Assembly: GCA_034008185.1 (NCBI GenBank)
Contig: CM067086.1
Coordinates: 69,982,286 to 70,046,285, forward strand
DNA from: Gorsachius magnificus
Lineage: Eukaryota; Chordata; Aves; Pelecaniformes; Ardeidae
Reading direction: 5' to 3'
Length of the DNA stretch: 64,000 nucleotides
The position numbers and the translations under genes were made by a program. Below, one piece after another: positions 46,951-58,345 of the stretch (its first letter is position 1; the number at the start of each line of letters is the position of its first letter). The notes beneath the pieces are model-generated. The model was not told where the DNA came from. It saw only the letters and a list, made by a program, of their open reading frames with translations, and searched no databases.

Positions 46951-49900
46951 AACTGCACATTTGGCACCGCTCAGGGCTAGGGATCGCTGTCCTTGGCTCA
47001 AGGAGCTCTGTGGCTGCCTGGACATCAGTCGCCAGCTCTTGACTTTGCATGGTAGCACAGGGTTAGCATCACATAGAAGTACATGTCTCTCCACCAGTTT
47101 TCAGGAAAGCAGCCAAACCGAATCCAAGGACCTAAATTAAAAATATTTTTCTACCAACATTTGGATTCTGCATCAAATAAAGAGAAGAGGTACTGGCAAG
47201 TGATGCTCAGTAACACATAGCAAAATTCCTTTTCCATGTATGACCAAAAATCTTCAAAGCAAAGAAGACTGCTAAATCTTCTCCTAAACCAAGCCACCCC
47301 CCCGTGCCCTCCAGGTCGTGTGCTTTTAGATCTTTGGTTGTTCTCTGTGCCTGCTCTCAGCAGCAGGCAGGGCAGAATTCTCCCTGGGTTTGGATGCTTT
47401 TCCCCCTCCTGGTGTGCTGAAGCATGGCAGTGTCCCTGCCAGTCACTGCCAGGCATCTTCCAACACTGTCATCTGAAATCTTGATTACCTGAATATATCT
47501 AAGGAGAGAGACTTGCTTCCAAATTACAGCTGGGGACTTGGTTTATTTTCTGTGGCCATTGCATCCAGCTACCAGTTTGCATACGGGCAGTGTTGTGGGT
47601 CTGGATTGAACCCGTGCCCCTGAATTCATGGGTGATTTCTGACCACTTCCCCGACCCTCCTCTTTCTTCCTCCTCTAATGCCTTCTTGCCTCTCCTCTCC
47701 CCTGTCCTACAGATGCTCGGGTAGGTGTCAAAGTTGCGCCTTTAAATACCAGCCAATTCAGATGCTGGAGAATCATATTCACAACCTAAAATTAGGCTTG
47801 TGAGTTTGGAAATGCCATCCTCAGCAATTCCTGGGAGTACTGGTGTAGAAAATACAAGGCTGAAACTGCAGGGCAGCCTGAGAAGCCCATCTCGTGCGTG
47901 CCTTCAGCGGGCAATATTTCTGCTCATTTCTGGTTTATGGGCGAGAACCTGGGTGTGCTCCGAGGGGAGGAGGGGGCCCTGCTCAGCTCTTCTGATTGGG
48001 CTGATCAAAGAAATTGGGGGGGTTAAGCTTGTTTCTGAACTACCTTTTCGAGTTTGGTTGTTTTGGGTTTTTTTGCTGAGTTTCACTTTGTCTTTCTGAG
48101 CCAGCTGCATTTTCTAAAGAAGGAATGATGTTCTTTGTGGTCAAATTTTCATGCCGTCAGTCTCCCGGAGCACTCACAGCCGGGGAGCACAGAATAGGAA
48201 AGTGGCAGTTAGGAAGAAAAGCTGGTGGCACCCGCGTCAGATGCATTCGTATGGTTAGTGACGCCACCGACTTGTCCTGAGCCCATGGGAAACCAAAGAG
48301 TGTTGGCCAAGTGCCTTCGTCCGCGGGCCGATGGGTGCTTGACACAGCGCAGCATGCGGGGGGGGCGGCGGCGCAGGGCCCCGCTCAAAACTTGTGCATT
48401 TCCAGAGGCACCGTCAGTGCTGGCTTGCTGCTGCAGCCTGAGCCTGAGGTCAGCTCCATTTTAAATGTAAGTAATTGCTCTCCAGAGTTTACAGGAGATG
48501 CCGATTTCTTCATCTTGAGTTTCTTTGTGCTTTTGCTGATCCTTACTTCTACAGAAAGCAAAGAGGGAAGCAAATAGCAGCGAACAACGAAGCTGTGTTA
48601 GTGCTTAGCTAACGGTGGGATGGGGAGATAGGGGGCTCAGGGGTCTCCCTTTCTGAGGGCACAAAACACCCCTGTAACTTTTCCAGGCATAATATTTAGA
48701 TTTTTTTTTTTTTTATCCTCTTTCTTTCCCGTTTTTTGCATGCTGCTGCACATCTCAGTGTCAGAGCGGCTACAGCGCTTTATTGATTGCCCTGCTTGTT
48801 CAGAGCAGCATCAAGCCCTGGTGGGCATGCATAAACAGGAGAGGAGGTCCAAGGCACGCAGGGCTGCTGCAGAATCGCCTGTACAGGGATTACCCTTGCC
48901 TGAAGAAGTATTTGTAACTTGTATTGAATGGGAGTTCAAAACCACTGAGCATTTTGTACGGTCTAATAATCTGGCCTGGCTCTCATTGAAACCCTTTGTG
49001 CCGGGAGGAAGGTGTGCTCTGCCCTCCGCTGCAGCAGTAATTAGGCAGACCAAGACATCGATACGCCCTTTCCCCCTCCAACACTTCTCAATGACATTTG
49101 ATGAGAAGATGAGCATCGCAAACCAGTTAAGAATAACACATATCATCTGGGGGGTTGCTGACTGCTGTGGGGAACAAGACTAATTTTGGATCCAGGCTTG
49201 GAAGTTACAGGGTTTCCCAGACCAAGTTATTCAAACAGGTACTGTAATTCTTTTCCTCCAGTTGCACTTGCAGTAGTGATGGGCTGGGAGCTGGCTGCAG
49301 CATCTCTAGAGAGATGCAAGACAGGGAATTGGCCATGGAGGGCCAGTGAAAGACCAGCTCTGGCCATGCCCTGGGGAGGGGGCTGGAAGCAGGACACCTC
49401 TGGGGATCCCCGTGCCCCAGCAGGCGCTTCCTGGGCCAGAAGAGCACCCCACTGCCATGGAGTTAATTAACCTGAACTCCATTCTGCTCCTACAAATTTT
49501 GTAGTGCCAACAGAATTTTTGCTTTGATGCCTCCTGGGCCTTTCTCAGACTTTCCCAGCTGCTCATATGCCATTTTGGTTTGCCTTGAAAATCCCAACAG
49601 CCAAACTTTGGTTGAACATGACACAGGACTCAATGGAAGGTACCACATGGATCATCACGCCCTTTGTCTTTGTACCATTAATAGATGCATGGGGGGCAGA
49701 GAGAGAGACTTCTCTATATAAAGTTTTTCCAAAACTTTCATTTTCCATAGACTTTTCGCATATTTGAGCTAAGAAGCCCTGACAAGATCAAGGAGAGGCA
49801 GCAGCTAAAGCCAACTGTTACCACTCTTGATGTAGCTCAGCCGCACATGGGAGCCCCTTCCCGGGATGTCAGGGCAGACATGCCGATGCAGGATGATGGA

Positions 49901-50579
49901 TGAGGGATGAGGGATGTGGGATGCGGGCTGAAGGATGTGGGATGTGGGATGCTGCCCCATCTGTCCCAGCTGGCAGATGGAGATTGCACGCCTTCATGCA
50001 TGCATATTCTGAGAACATACAGCTTGGCTTCATAGCCCAGCCTACGACTAATTTAGCTAATTAACAGGCATTATGGAAAAGCAGCCACTATCTCACAGGC
50101 CACTGAAAACCATTGTGACAATGAAATGACGTCTTCCCTTACAGCACCTTCCTCCTGAGAACGCATCAAATATTTGTTAGCAAAATATCTCGAAGGCTCT
50201 GCAGTGGAGACAGGACTAGGGTTCATATCTTGATTTGAAAGATTAAATACTTGGCCTGTTCCATAGGAAGTAAAGGTTTTCAAGTCTGGTAATTCAGAAA
50301 AAAAACACATTAATGCTAAAAAATAGCTTTCTAATCCCATGAATTCTAAGTGCTTTTCAATCTGACAGCAATTTTAATGCATTATCAATCCTTTTTTACT
50401 GGTTAAGTGTTTTCCAAATAATAAAATTTTTAGTTTGTAGGTTAAACTGCAGTTAAAAATTGTGAATGCCATTCCAGAAGCACGAACCTGGCAAGGAGGA
50501 GTGTTCCATGCAGTTAAATACCTGCGAGACTTGCAGGCATCTATGCATCCAATAGTGTCAACCTTAGGTCATAGCATCA
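46951..50579. other. Unique non-coding sequence, 3.6 kb
   Basis: Contains a T run at 48702-48714 and GGATG-type repeats at 49890-49951. A 147-codon plus frame at 48740-49183 and a 111-codon frame on the opposite strand are unrecognised; splice sites do not frame them. A GTAAGTAA donor-like motif at 48470 has no partner. Confidence 0.5.
49890..49951. repeat. Short GGATG(N)2 tandem repeat
   Basis: Repeated GGATGAG, GGATGTG and GGATGCG heptamers with one GGCTGAA interruption. Confidence 0.85.
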
Positions 50580-51320
50580 CTAGATTGGGACAAAAACCCC
50601 AGGCACCAGCACAGGCTGGGGGCTGACCTGCTGGAAAGCAGCTCTGCCCAGAGGGACCTGGGAGTCCTGGTGGACGACAGGCTGACCATGAGCCAGCAGG
50701 GTGCCCTGGTTGCCAAGAAGGCCAATGGCACCCTGGGGTGCATTAAGAGGAGTGTGGCAAGCAGGGCGAGGGAGGTTCTCCTCCCCCTCTGCTCTGCCCT
50801 GGGGAGACCCCACCTGGAGCACTGGGTCCAGTTCTGGGCTCCCCAGTTCAAGAAAGATGAGGAACTCCTGGAGAGAGTCCAGAGGAGGGCAACAAGGATG
50901 ATGGGGGGACTGGAGCATCTCCCCTAGGAGGAAAGGCTGAGGGAGCTGGGCTTGTTCAGCCTGGAGAAGAGAAGGCTGAGAGGGGATCTCATCAACACCT
51001 ACAAATATCTCAAGGGTGGGGGTCACCAGGATGGAGCCAGACTCTTCCCAGTGGTGCCCAGCGCCAGGACAAGGGGCCATGGGCACAACCTGAAGCAGAA
51101 GAGGTTCCAGTTGAACGGGAGGAAGAACTTGTTGACTGTGAGGGTGATGGAGGCCTGGCCCAGGCTGCCCAGGGGGGCTGTGGAGTCTCCTTCTCTGGAG
51201 ATCTTCAACCCCCGCCTGGCCGCTGTCCTGTGCCCCCTGCTCTGGGTGAGCCTGCTTGAGCAGGGGGGTGGCACTGGGGGAGCTCCCGAGGGCCCTGCCA
51301 ACCCCTGCCACTCTGTGATA
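50580..51320 (+). mobile_element. CR1 LINE fragment, longest ORF2 C-terminal remnant (group G3)
   Basis: About 740 bp. In one frame it encodes CR1 ORF2 residues from [19 protein letters not shown] through [10 protein letters not shown] and [12 protein letters not shown] to [11 protein letters not shown] stop codon at 50925-50927 (TAG) stands where related copies read a tyrosine codon (LPYEERL). After the stop the frame continues with [13 protein letters not shown] and on to the 3' end. The typical ATTCTATGA tail is nearly lost (CACTCTGTGATA). It lacks the endonuclease and the core reverse transcriptase, so it is inactive. Confidence 0.96.
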
Positions 51321-52418
51321 CTTTTAAAATTAAACAGAAATTAAGTGAATGAATCAGCCCAAAGAATTCTTTTTAAAGCTGCCTATAAAAGAAAACAAAT
51401 GAAATGCTTGTAATTGCCGTTGTATTAGAACTTAACCCCAGGTAATATTTGAACGTTGTCTTGCACAGAAGAAATTCCTATTGGTAATGATGACGACAGA
51501 CCTGCAGTGCAGTAAATGGATTTCAGCCTACTGTTTTCCAGTAGAAAGGATGACCCTCAGAATCCAACATCCCAAACACCGAGATTGCTGATTGGAAAAG
51601 GGGGTATGGTTGCACAGCAGAAAATAGGTGATCTAGGCCAAATTGTCCAGAGGAGAGGTGCAGCCCACAGGGCAGGCGGAGGACCTGGCCACCCAGGAGG
51701 TCCCCTTCTGCCAGGCTGTGCTGGCTTTGGCGGAGCAGGGAAGGCATCCCCACAGCGGGGTGGGAAAGCCGTGGCTGGGAACGCCAGGAAGAGCAAAGGC
51801 ACAGAGCTATTAAATGGACGGAAGTTGCGCAGTCGTGTTTCCTCACCTCTCTATCTGCATCGCCTTGTTTTCTGTTAATCAGCCCTTAGGGCTCACATAT
51901 TTATATTTATTCCATTGTAATTTTTAATGCTCTTTTGTAATGGGGTGCTTTAGATATTCCTTATTCTCACATTTGTGCACGTATCAAGATACCATCTCGT
52001 TATTTATTTTAACCATGGTGTTCTCAGTGAGTTATTTGGTTTAGTTTTGCATGTTTCAATTTAACTATATTTAATACAGATCTAGCTAAGAGATGTCAAA
52101 TGTGAACCAATGTGATGAAACGGTTGCATTTCTGTCTCTAGTAATACTTTTTATCTCTCCTTCTTCACTTTTCCCACTCTTTTCTCACTTTAATATGTGC
52201 TGAAAATACATCAGCAGCGTGCTTCAGTTCTTGAAAAGGTGCAATAATTACGTCTTATTTGTTGAATTCCTTTTACTCTTTCTTTGCCTACAAACAACTT
52301 CTTACCAGTATTCCCAGAATGGCACAAAGCAGTGCTAATATAAATAATACGAAAAGATGCACAAAGCAGCTGAAACTGAAGTTTTGGGGGTGGGGGGAAA
52401 GAGATGGAAATTAGAACT
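51321..52418. other. Unique non-coding sequence
   Basis: AT-rich from 51880 to 52380. A 120-codon plus frame at 51516-51878 is unrecognised. No repeat was seen. Confidence 0.5.
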
Positions 52419-53076
52419 ATAGAATCACAGAATGGTTTGGGTGGGAAGGGACCCCCAGAGGTCACCCAGCCCAACCCCCCTGCAGGAGCAGGGACACCTT
52501 GAACCACATCAGGTTGCTCACAGCCCCCTCCAACCTGGCCTGGAATGGTCCCAGGGATGGGGCCTCCACCCCCTCCCTGGGCAACCCCTGCCAGGGTTTC
52601 ACCACCGTCACTGGAAAGAATTTCTTCCTTAGATCCAGTCTAACCCTCCCCTGCTTCAGTTTAGAGCCATCCCCCCTTGTCCTGTCCCAGCTGGCCCTAC
52701 TAAAAAGCTTGTCCCCCCCTTTCCTCTGGGCCCCCTTGAAGCCCTGAGCGGCCGCACTCAGCTCTGCCCGCAGCCTCCTCTGCTCCAGGCTGAACACCCC
52801 CAACTCTCCCAGCCTGGCCTCAGAGCAGAGGGGCTCCAGCCCTCGGAGCATTTTAGTAGCCCTCCCCTGGCCCCGCTCCAACAGCTCCATGTCCTCCTTG
52901 TGCTGAGGGCTCCCGAGCTGGACGCAGGGCTCCAGGGGAGGTCTCCCCAGAGCAGAGCAGAGGGGCACAATCCCCTCCCTCGAGCTGGCCACGCTTCTCC
53001 TGATGCAGCCCAGGGTAGGGTTGGCTTCTGGGCTGCCAGCACCCATGGCCGGCTCATGGCCAGCTTTTCATCCATT
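52419..53076 (-). mobile_element. CR1 LINE fragment with long open ORF2 remnant (group G1)
   Basis: Minus-strand copy of about 660 bp. The minus strand keeps a 194-codon open frame (53046-52462) reading [53 protein letters not shown] and onward to the CR1 3' end. The copy is 5'-truncated near the codons for KLAMSR. It is the best-preserved G1 remnant in the window. Confidence 0.96.
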
Positions 53077-53407
53077 TGTGTGTGACTGAATGGATTAAGA
53101 TCCACTTAATTAGCTCAGGCTGCCAAAGGCTAGGAAAGGACCCGTTAAAAGCTCCTATTTGACATCTCTGGTAACCTATTAAGCTGTGACAATGTGCCGG
53201 TGCAGCTGAGCCCCTCTGGCTGATATTAGTCTAATCCACAAAAACAAATGAACAAACAAACCCCAAGATAAACCAAACCATAGCCCTGCAGGGAACATGA
53301 GGATTTTGCTGCTTCCTTGGCCACTCTGCTACTCTAGTGTTATCCCTGAAATCCAGCCTAAGTTACCTTTGCTTTCACTCAACCTTATGTCATCTTGTCA
53401 TAGAGTA
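53077..53407. other. Unique spacer between two minus-strand CR1 copies
   Basis: About 330 bp with an A-rich AACAAA stretch near 53240-53280; nothing recognised. Confidence 0.5.
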
Positions 53408-53581
53408 GAATCACAGAATCATTCAGGTTGGCAAAGCCCTTTAAGCTCCCCCAGCCCAACCGTTCCCCTACCCCTGCCATCCCACCCCCAAACCCTGGCC
53501 CTCAGCACCGCCTCTGCCCGGCTGTTAAATCCCCCCAGGGGTGGAGACTCGACCCCCTCCCTGGGCAGCCCCTTCCAGTGC
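53408..53581 (-). mobile_element. CR1 LINE 3' end (group G2)
   Basis: Minus-strand copy. The plus strand starts GAATCACAGAATCATTCAGG, then TTGGCAAAGCCCTTTAAGCT, and ends at CCCCTTCCAGTG. It is a relative of the copies at 1621 and 30380. Confidence 0.94.
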
Positions 53582-56500
53582 TCATCATTTTCCCAGAGGA
53601 TGCAGAGGTGAGTTTGTCCTCCTTTACGTGACACCCTTTCACATGTGGAAGAAGTGCAGTCCTGGGTGTCACAGTCCCCTGTCCCCCCAGGCCCCAGCTG
53701 CTCTCCATGCATGTCCACCGCTGGAGCAGGACCCCTGCCCCTCTCCCTGCCTTGCTCCTAGTTCAGCAGCACAACTTTTCAGAGCCGCCGCACCCTCCAG
53801 CTCCCACCAGCAGAGAGGTGAAGGGCTCAAGCATGGCTGGAGGCACCTGTTCTAACGGGAGGGTTTTCTCAACCTTGGTATTCCAAAGACAAAAGCTTTT
53901 TGTAGGAGGGTACCACAAGGCAGGGCAAGCAAGCTGGTCCGTGGCCAGTGGGAATTGCACCTTCCCGGTGCGACCATGGCAGCTAAGTGCCAGGCCAGTG
54001 CTGCCGGCCATCTCTACCACCTCCATAAATGAGAATGGGCAAGGAATATAAGGAAAAGGCACTTCCTTCAGTAACGCTGTGGATCAGCTTTCCTATGACA
54101 ATTTTGCAAAGCCCATGCTGTCTTCAGCATGTCCTGCTAACGGCACCATTTTAATTTATCTTTTTTTACTGAAGTACTGTAGCTGGGAAACAGGAACGGA
54201 TTCTTTTCCCGTCCTCAGGAGTCAGATTCCTAGGCTTTGGACTTTTTTGGCTATTTTGCCATGCTTTACTGACATTACATCATGAAAAGGAAGTTTCATT
54301 TTACTTTCACCTGTTCCATGATATAATGAGTTCCCAGTTGAATTAAATATTTTTAAAACATATTTTTGTTTTGGTGACACTTGGATAATTAAGCCGATTG
54401 CATCTTCAAGTAAGGAGCTAAAATTTAAATCAAGCAAGGGCTTACCAGAATCTTTTCAGTAAAAGTGTTTTGAAGGAAACTGTTTTGAACAGAATTGTTA
54501 CTTTTTCACATTTCCATTTTTAATACTTTTCCTGGACGTTTATCCACTCAAGTAGCATGCATGGATGAAGAGGCACAGGCAGAAACTGGAAAGCCAGAGT
54601 GAACCATGTTTTCTCCATCTGTTTGAAGTTTGAAGATGTGGAGCTGGCTAGAGATCGCGTGCTGGTGAAGCATCAGGCTGCAAAGACAAGTAGCGGCTTC
54701 ATAGGTTTTTCCCAGGAAAAGCAGCCGCTGTTTAATGCAGTGAGCTGGCCTTGAAGATCCTGTGCACAGTTTCACTTTGCTCTGCTGGTCCCCAGCTCTG
54801 GCCAACCGGCCCCAGTCCCAGGGGCAAGCACTGTGGCCGAGGCAGTGGTAGAGAGGTCAGAGGCACAGCCGGAGCAAAGCCACGCTGAAATTCCACCAGA
54901 ACTGCCAGCTGCAGCCTCACGAGTCCATAGCTATATCCCCGTGTCCTCAAAATGACAAAGCCTTTCACTTGTAGGCAGCAAAGCTCACAGCCCTTGGCTG
55001 ATCCAAGCCTTGGCAGGTCAGCTATTCCAGCCGGAGGAGCCGTCATGGCCAGCCCAGGTCACATATCCCATTCTCCTCTGTGTACACAGTGGCTATCGGT
55101 CCTCAAAGCCGAAGGGCAGCTCCTTCCACTGCAAGGATCGGAGAGTGCCCCAAAGGGCTTCTGGGCTCCGGAGCCGATCAGTGGGGAATGCACTGGGAAG
55201 CTCTGCATTTCAGCAGCCACCACTCCCTTACAGAATGCAGTGGCAACACTACTTGGTTTAAAGAAAGAATCTTCTTCTGTTATTTTCCATTGTCAGGGTG
55301 TTCAGAGCTCAATAGTTAAGCAGCTGGAGGGAAAATGAGAAAAAACTGTTGTATTCCACAAGTCCCTCACTGAAGCAGCATAACGTATACATTAAATAAA
55401 TATTAAATGGCAATAATTACTAAGCTATGACCAAGTATATCAAACATAAAATCTACACAAAAGTACTTCAATGTTCTTTCTCTGCCTAATTGATTCATTC
55501 AATAAATCCATTAGAAAGAAATGGATGGGTACTTGAATTACAGAAGTAAGGAAAATGCCAAAAGTGGGGAGGGAGGTGGGGAGATACCTGCAGGTGAAAA
55601 TCTGAAGCTCAGTATAGGCAGATAAACTAGCCAGTTATCCAGGTCAAAATCTTACATAATAATATAATGAAAGCTGTGAAAAAGGAAAAGCCAAGGACCA
55701 GGTCTGCCCTTCTGCTGTGTCAGGCTGAAAACCGAAATATCCCAACACAGCTACTTGTCTTAGAGAGTGAAAATGCAGAGATACAAGAACATTGTATAAT
55801 ATCATCTGTCACCACCCATGTGGTCTTTCATCTCTGTCTGAATGTTATCCTCCAGTGATCACACCAAGGAACAGGTTCAGTAGGAGAATTCACTGCACTT
55901 GCTCTTAAACTTGTTGGATTTTCACCGCCGTGCTTCTCCTGTGACTTCCTACTGCAAGGCTTGGTCTTGAGTAAGGGCAAGGTTGAGCAGTGGCATGGAT
56001 GGGCTGTCCCCAGTCCTGTTCTCCAGACTGGTCCCCAGGGAGGGAGCAGGTCTCGGTCCAAGCTGGGAAGCTGAGCCTGTGGGTCAGGATCAGGATGAGA
56101 GCACTGGCACGGCTGTAGCACCATTGCAACGCAACATATTTTGTTAAGCTGTGAAGAAGCCAGAGGTTGTGAAAGGGAGAACAGCAAATACTTGTAGCGG
56201 GAGGATGGTAGTTCTGAGCTGTTAGATCCTTCAGCGGAGGGGATTTTGTTTTTAAAAATGTGCATTGGTTACTTCAGTTATTTTGGTGAATGAACACGCA
56301 ACTTCTTAAGTGCCCATCAGCAGCATGGTGCCCAGGAGAACAGAAATTGGGTCTGTAGGTGATGGGCAATAAACCACCCAAAGGAGTTGTCTTTGGAAGT
56401 GTTCATTGCCACTTTCTCCTGGCAGCGAGCTCCCATGTGAAAGGTGTCTTTACACCCTTGTCTGTGGCCAGGTAGCATTTGATATGGTAATTATTCGGTG

Positions 56501-57659
56501 AAAATCGCAGCAGCTCTGCACCCGCTCAGGGTAAAGTGCTTTGGTTGAAACCTGCAGGAACAAACCCAGATGACCGGCGAGGACATTTATTTTTCAAAGG
56601 GAGTCTCTTCACAGAGACAGTAACTTTACTCCCTAAAAAATAGAAAGTAAGATTTCAATTTTTTAATAGAAACAACAACTACAAAATAACATTTTGATCT
56701 ATCAGGAGAACCGACCTGCGAACGCTACCTCCACAAAAGCTAAGGTGGGAAGAGGTGCCCACTTAATTCTGGCGACGACGCTGAGTTACAGCAGCAATGT
56801 TCCTTCCCTTTTCACTGACGGGAGTTTTGGGAGGATGAGAAAGTGCTCTGCTTAGTGCTAGTTTGTAAAAGGCTTTCGAAACGCCGATAAATGTAGAGGC
56901 CTGGATGAGCCGTGGGTGCTGAACTGAGCCACTCAATAAACCCTGAGGACCACGAGCACGAGCCACAGCTCTGAGCAGAAGAGATGGGTGCTGGTCTGGG
57001 AATCTCAGAATGAATTTAAACAATGTGGTGTTCAATGCAATGTACTCTAGGCTTCTTTTTTTTATTCTTTATTACATTAACGAGGTTTTAAAGTATAACT
57101 TGCAAGGTTTTATTCGAAATTATACTGAGAACTCCTTGGCTCTGCAGGTGTCTTGTTCTACTATCCTATTTTAGTTTTTACAACTATTTTTATTCCGATA
57201 TAGAGATGCTTCAGGAATTATGTGCACTTTCTCTTCATGAAGACCATCAGAATTTGGGAATTTGGTTTAGAGTTTTGAATCAAAAGAGTCTGCCTGCATT
57301 GCTCCCATTCCTTTTCAATTCTTTTTCTGTTACTTTGCATGAGGGAATTAAGTCGCCCAGGTAAGGCATTAATTTGCCCCCCTGGCAGCGATCTCCTGAA
57401 CAAAGTTGTGTTCTTGTTCCCTGAGATCTAGCGACAGCTTTGGTCTTGAGGCTTTCCCACTCTTCCTTTCAGGGTCTTTCAGGCTTCGTGTCTCAAGAGG
57501 TAGCTCAAGGGTACCTGAGTTCGATGGTGCTCCTTCCCTGCGTGGGCCGTGCCACAATGATTGACGTTGCATGTTTTTATGTGATTTACAGTTTAAGGTA
57601 AAGAGCAATATTCTATATACTGTACACAGAGAGGAGGACGAGCGCTGGCAGGGTGTGCC
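53582..57659. other. Unique non-coding sequence, 4.1 kb
   Basis: Mostly unique DNA, AT-rich in 54280-54540 and 55380-55560. Frames of up to 145 codons (55828-56265 minus) show no recognisable domain. No RNA gene or transposon was seen. Confidence 0.5.
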
Positions 57660-58345
57660 TGGTAGGGGCGTGCTGGTGGATGAAAAGCTGGCCATGAGCC
57701 GGCAATGTGCACTGGTGGCCCAGAAGGCCAACCGTACCCTGGGCTGCATCAGGAGAAGCGTGGCCAGCATCGAGGGAGGGGATTCTGCCCCTCTACTCTG
57801 CTCTGGGGAGACCTCACCTAGAGTACTGTGACCAGCTCTGGAGCCCTCAGCACAAGAAGGACATGGACCTGTTGGAGCGGGTCTAGAGGAGGGCTACTAA
57901 AATGACCTGAGGGCTGGAGCACCTCTCCTATGAGGACAGGCTGAGGGAGTTGGGCTTGTTCAGCCTGGAGAAGAGAAGGCTGCGGGGAGACCTGATTACG
58001 GCCTTTCAGTATCTAAAGGGGGCCTATAGGAAAGATGGGGAAAATCTTTTTAGTAGGGCCAGCTGTGACAGGACAAGGGGTAATGGTTTTAAACTGAAGC
58101 AGGGTAGGTTTAGACTGGATATAAGGAGGAAATTCTTTACAACGAGGGTGGTGAAACACTGGAACGGGTTGCCCAGAGAGGTGGTGGAGGCCCCATCCCT
58201 GGGAACATTCAAGGCCAGGTTGGATGGGGCTCTGAGCAACCTGATCTAGTTAGCGGTGTCCCTGCTCACTGCAGGGGGGTTGGACTAGATGACCTCTAGG
58301 GGTCCCTTCCAACCCAAAACATTCTATAATTCTATGATTCTATTA
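57660..58345 (+). mobile_element. CR1 LINE fragment, older copy with ORF2 C-terminus
   Basis: About 690 bp, from codons for [20 protein letters not shown] to a triple tail (ATTCTATAATTCTATGATTC). Stop codons interrupt the ORF2 frame at about 57829 and 57883. The downstream part (57950-58249) reads [20 protein letters not shown], then [20 protein letters not shown]. Its 3' sequence differs from the G1 copies by a GGTTGGACTAGATGACCTCT segment, so it belongs to a related but distinct lineage. Confidence 0.96.

Noticed and set aside
48740..49183. 147-codon plus-strand frame
   Set aside because: Not in a repeat, so it was considered as an exon, but no family resemblance and no flanking acceptor/donor pair in frame was seen.
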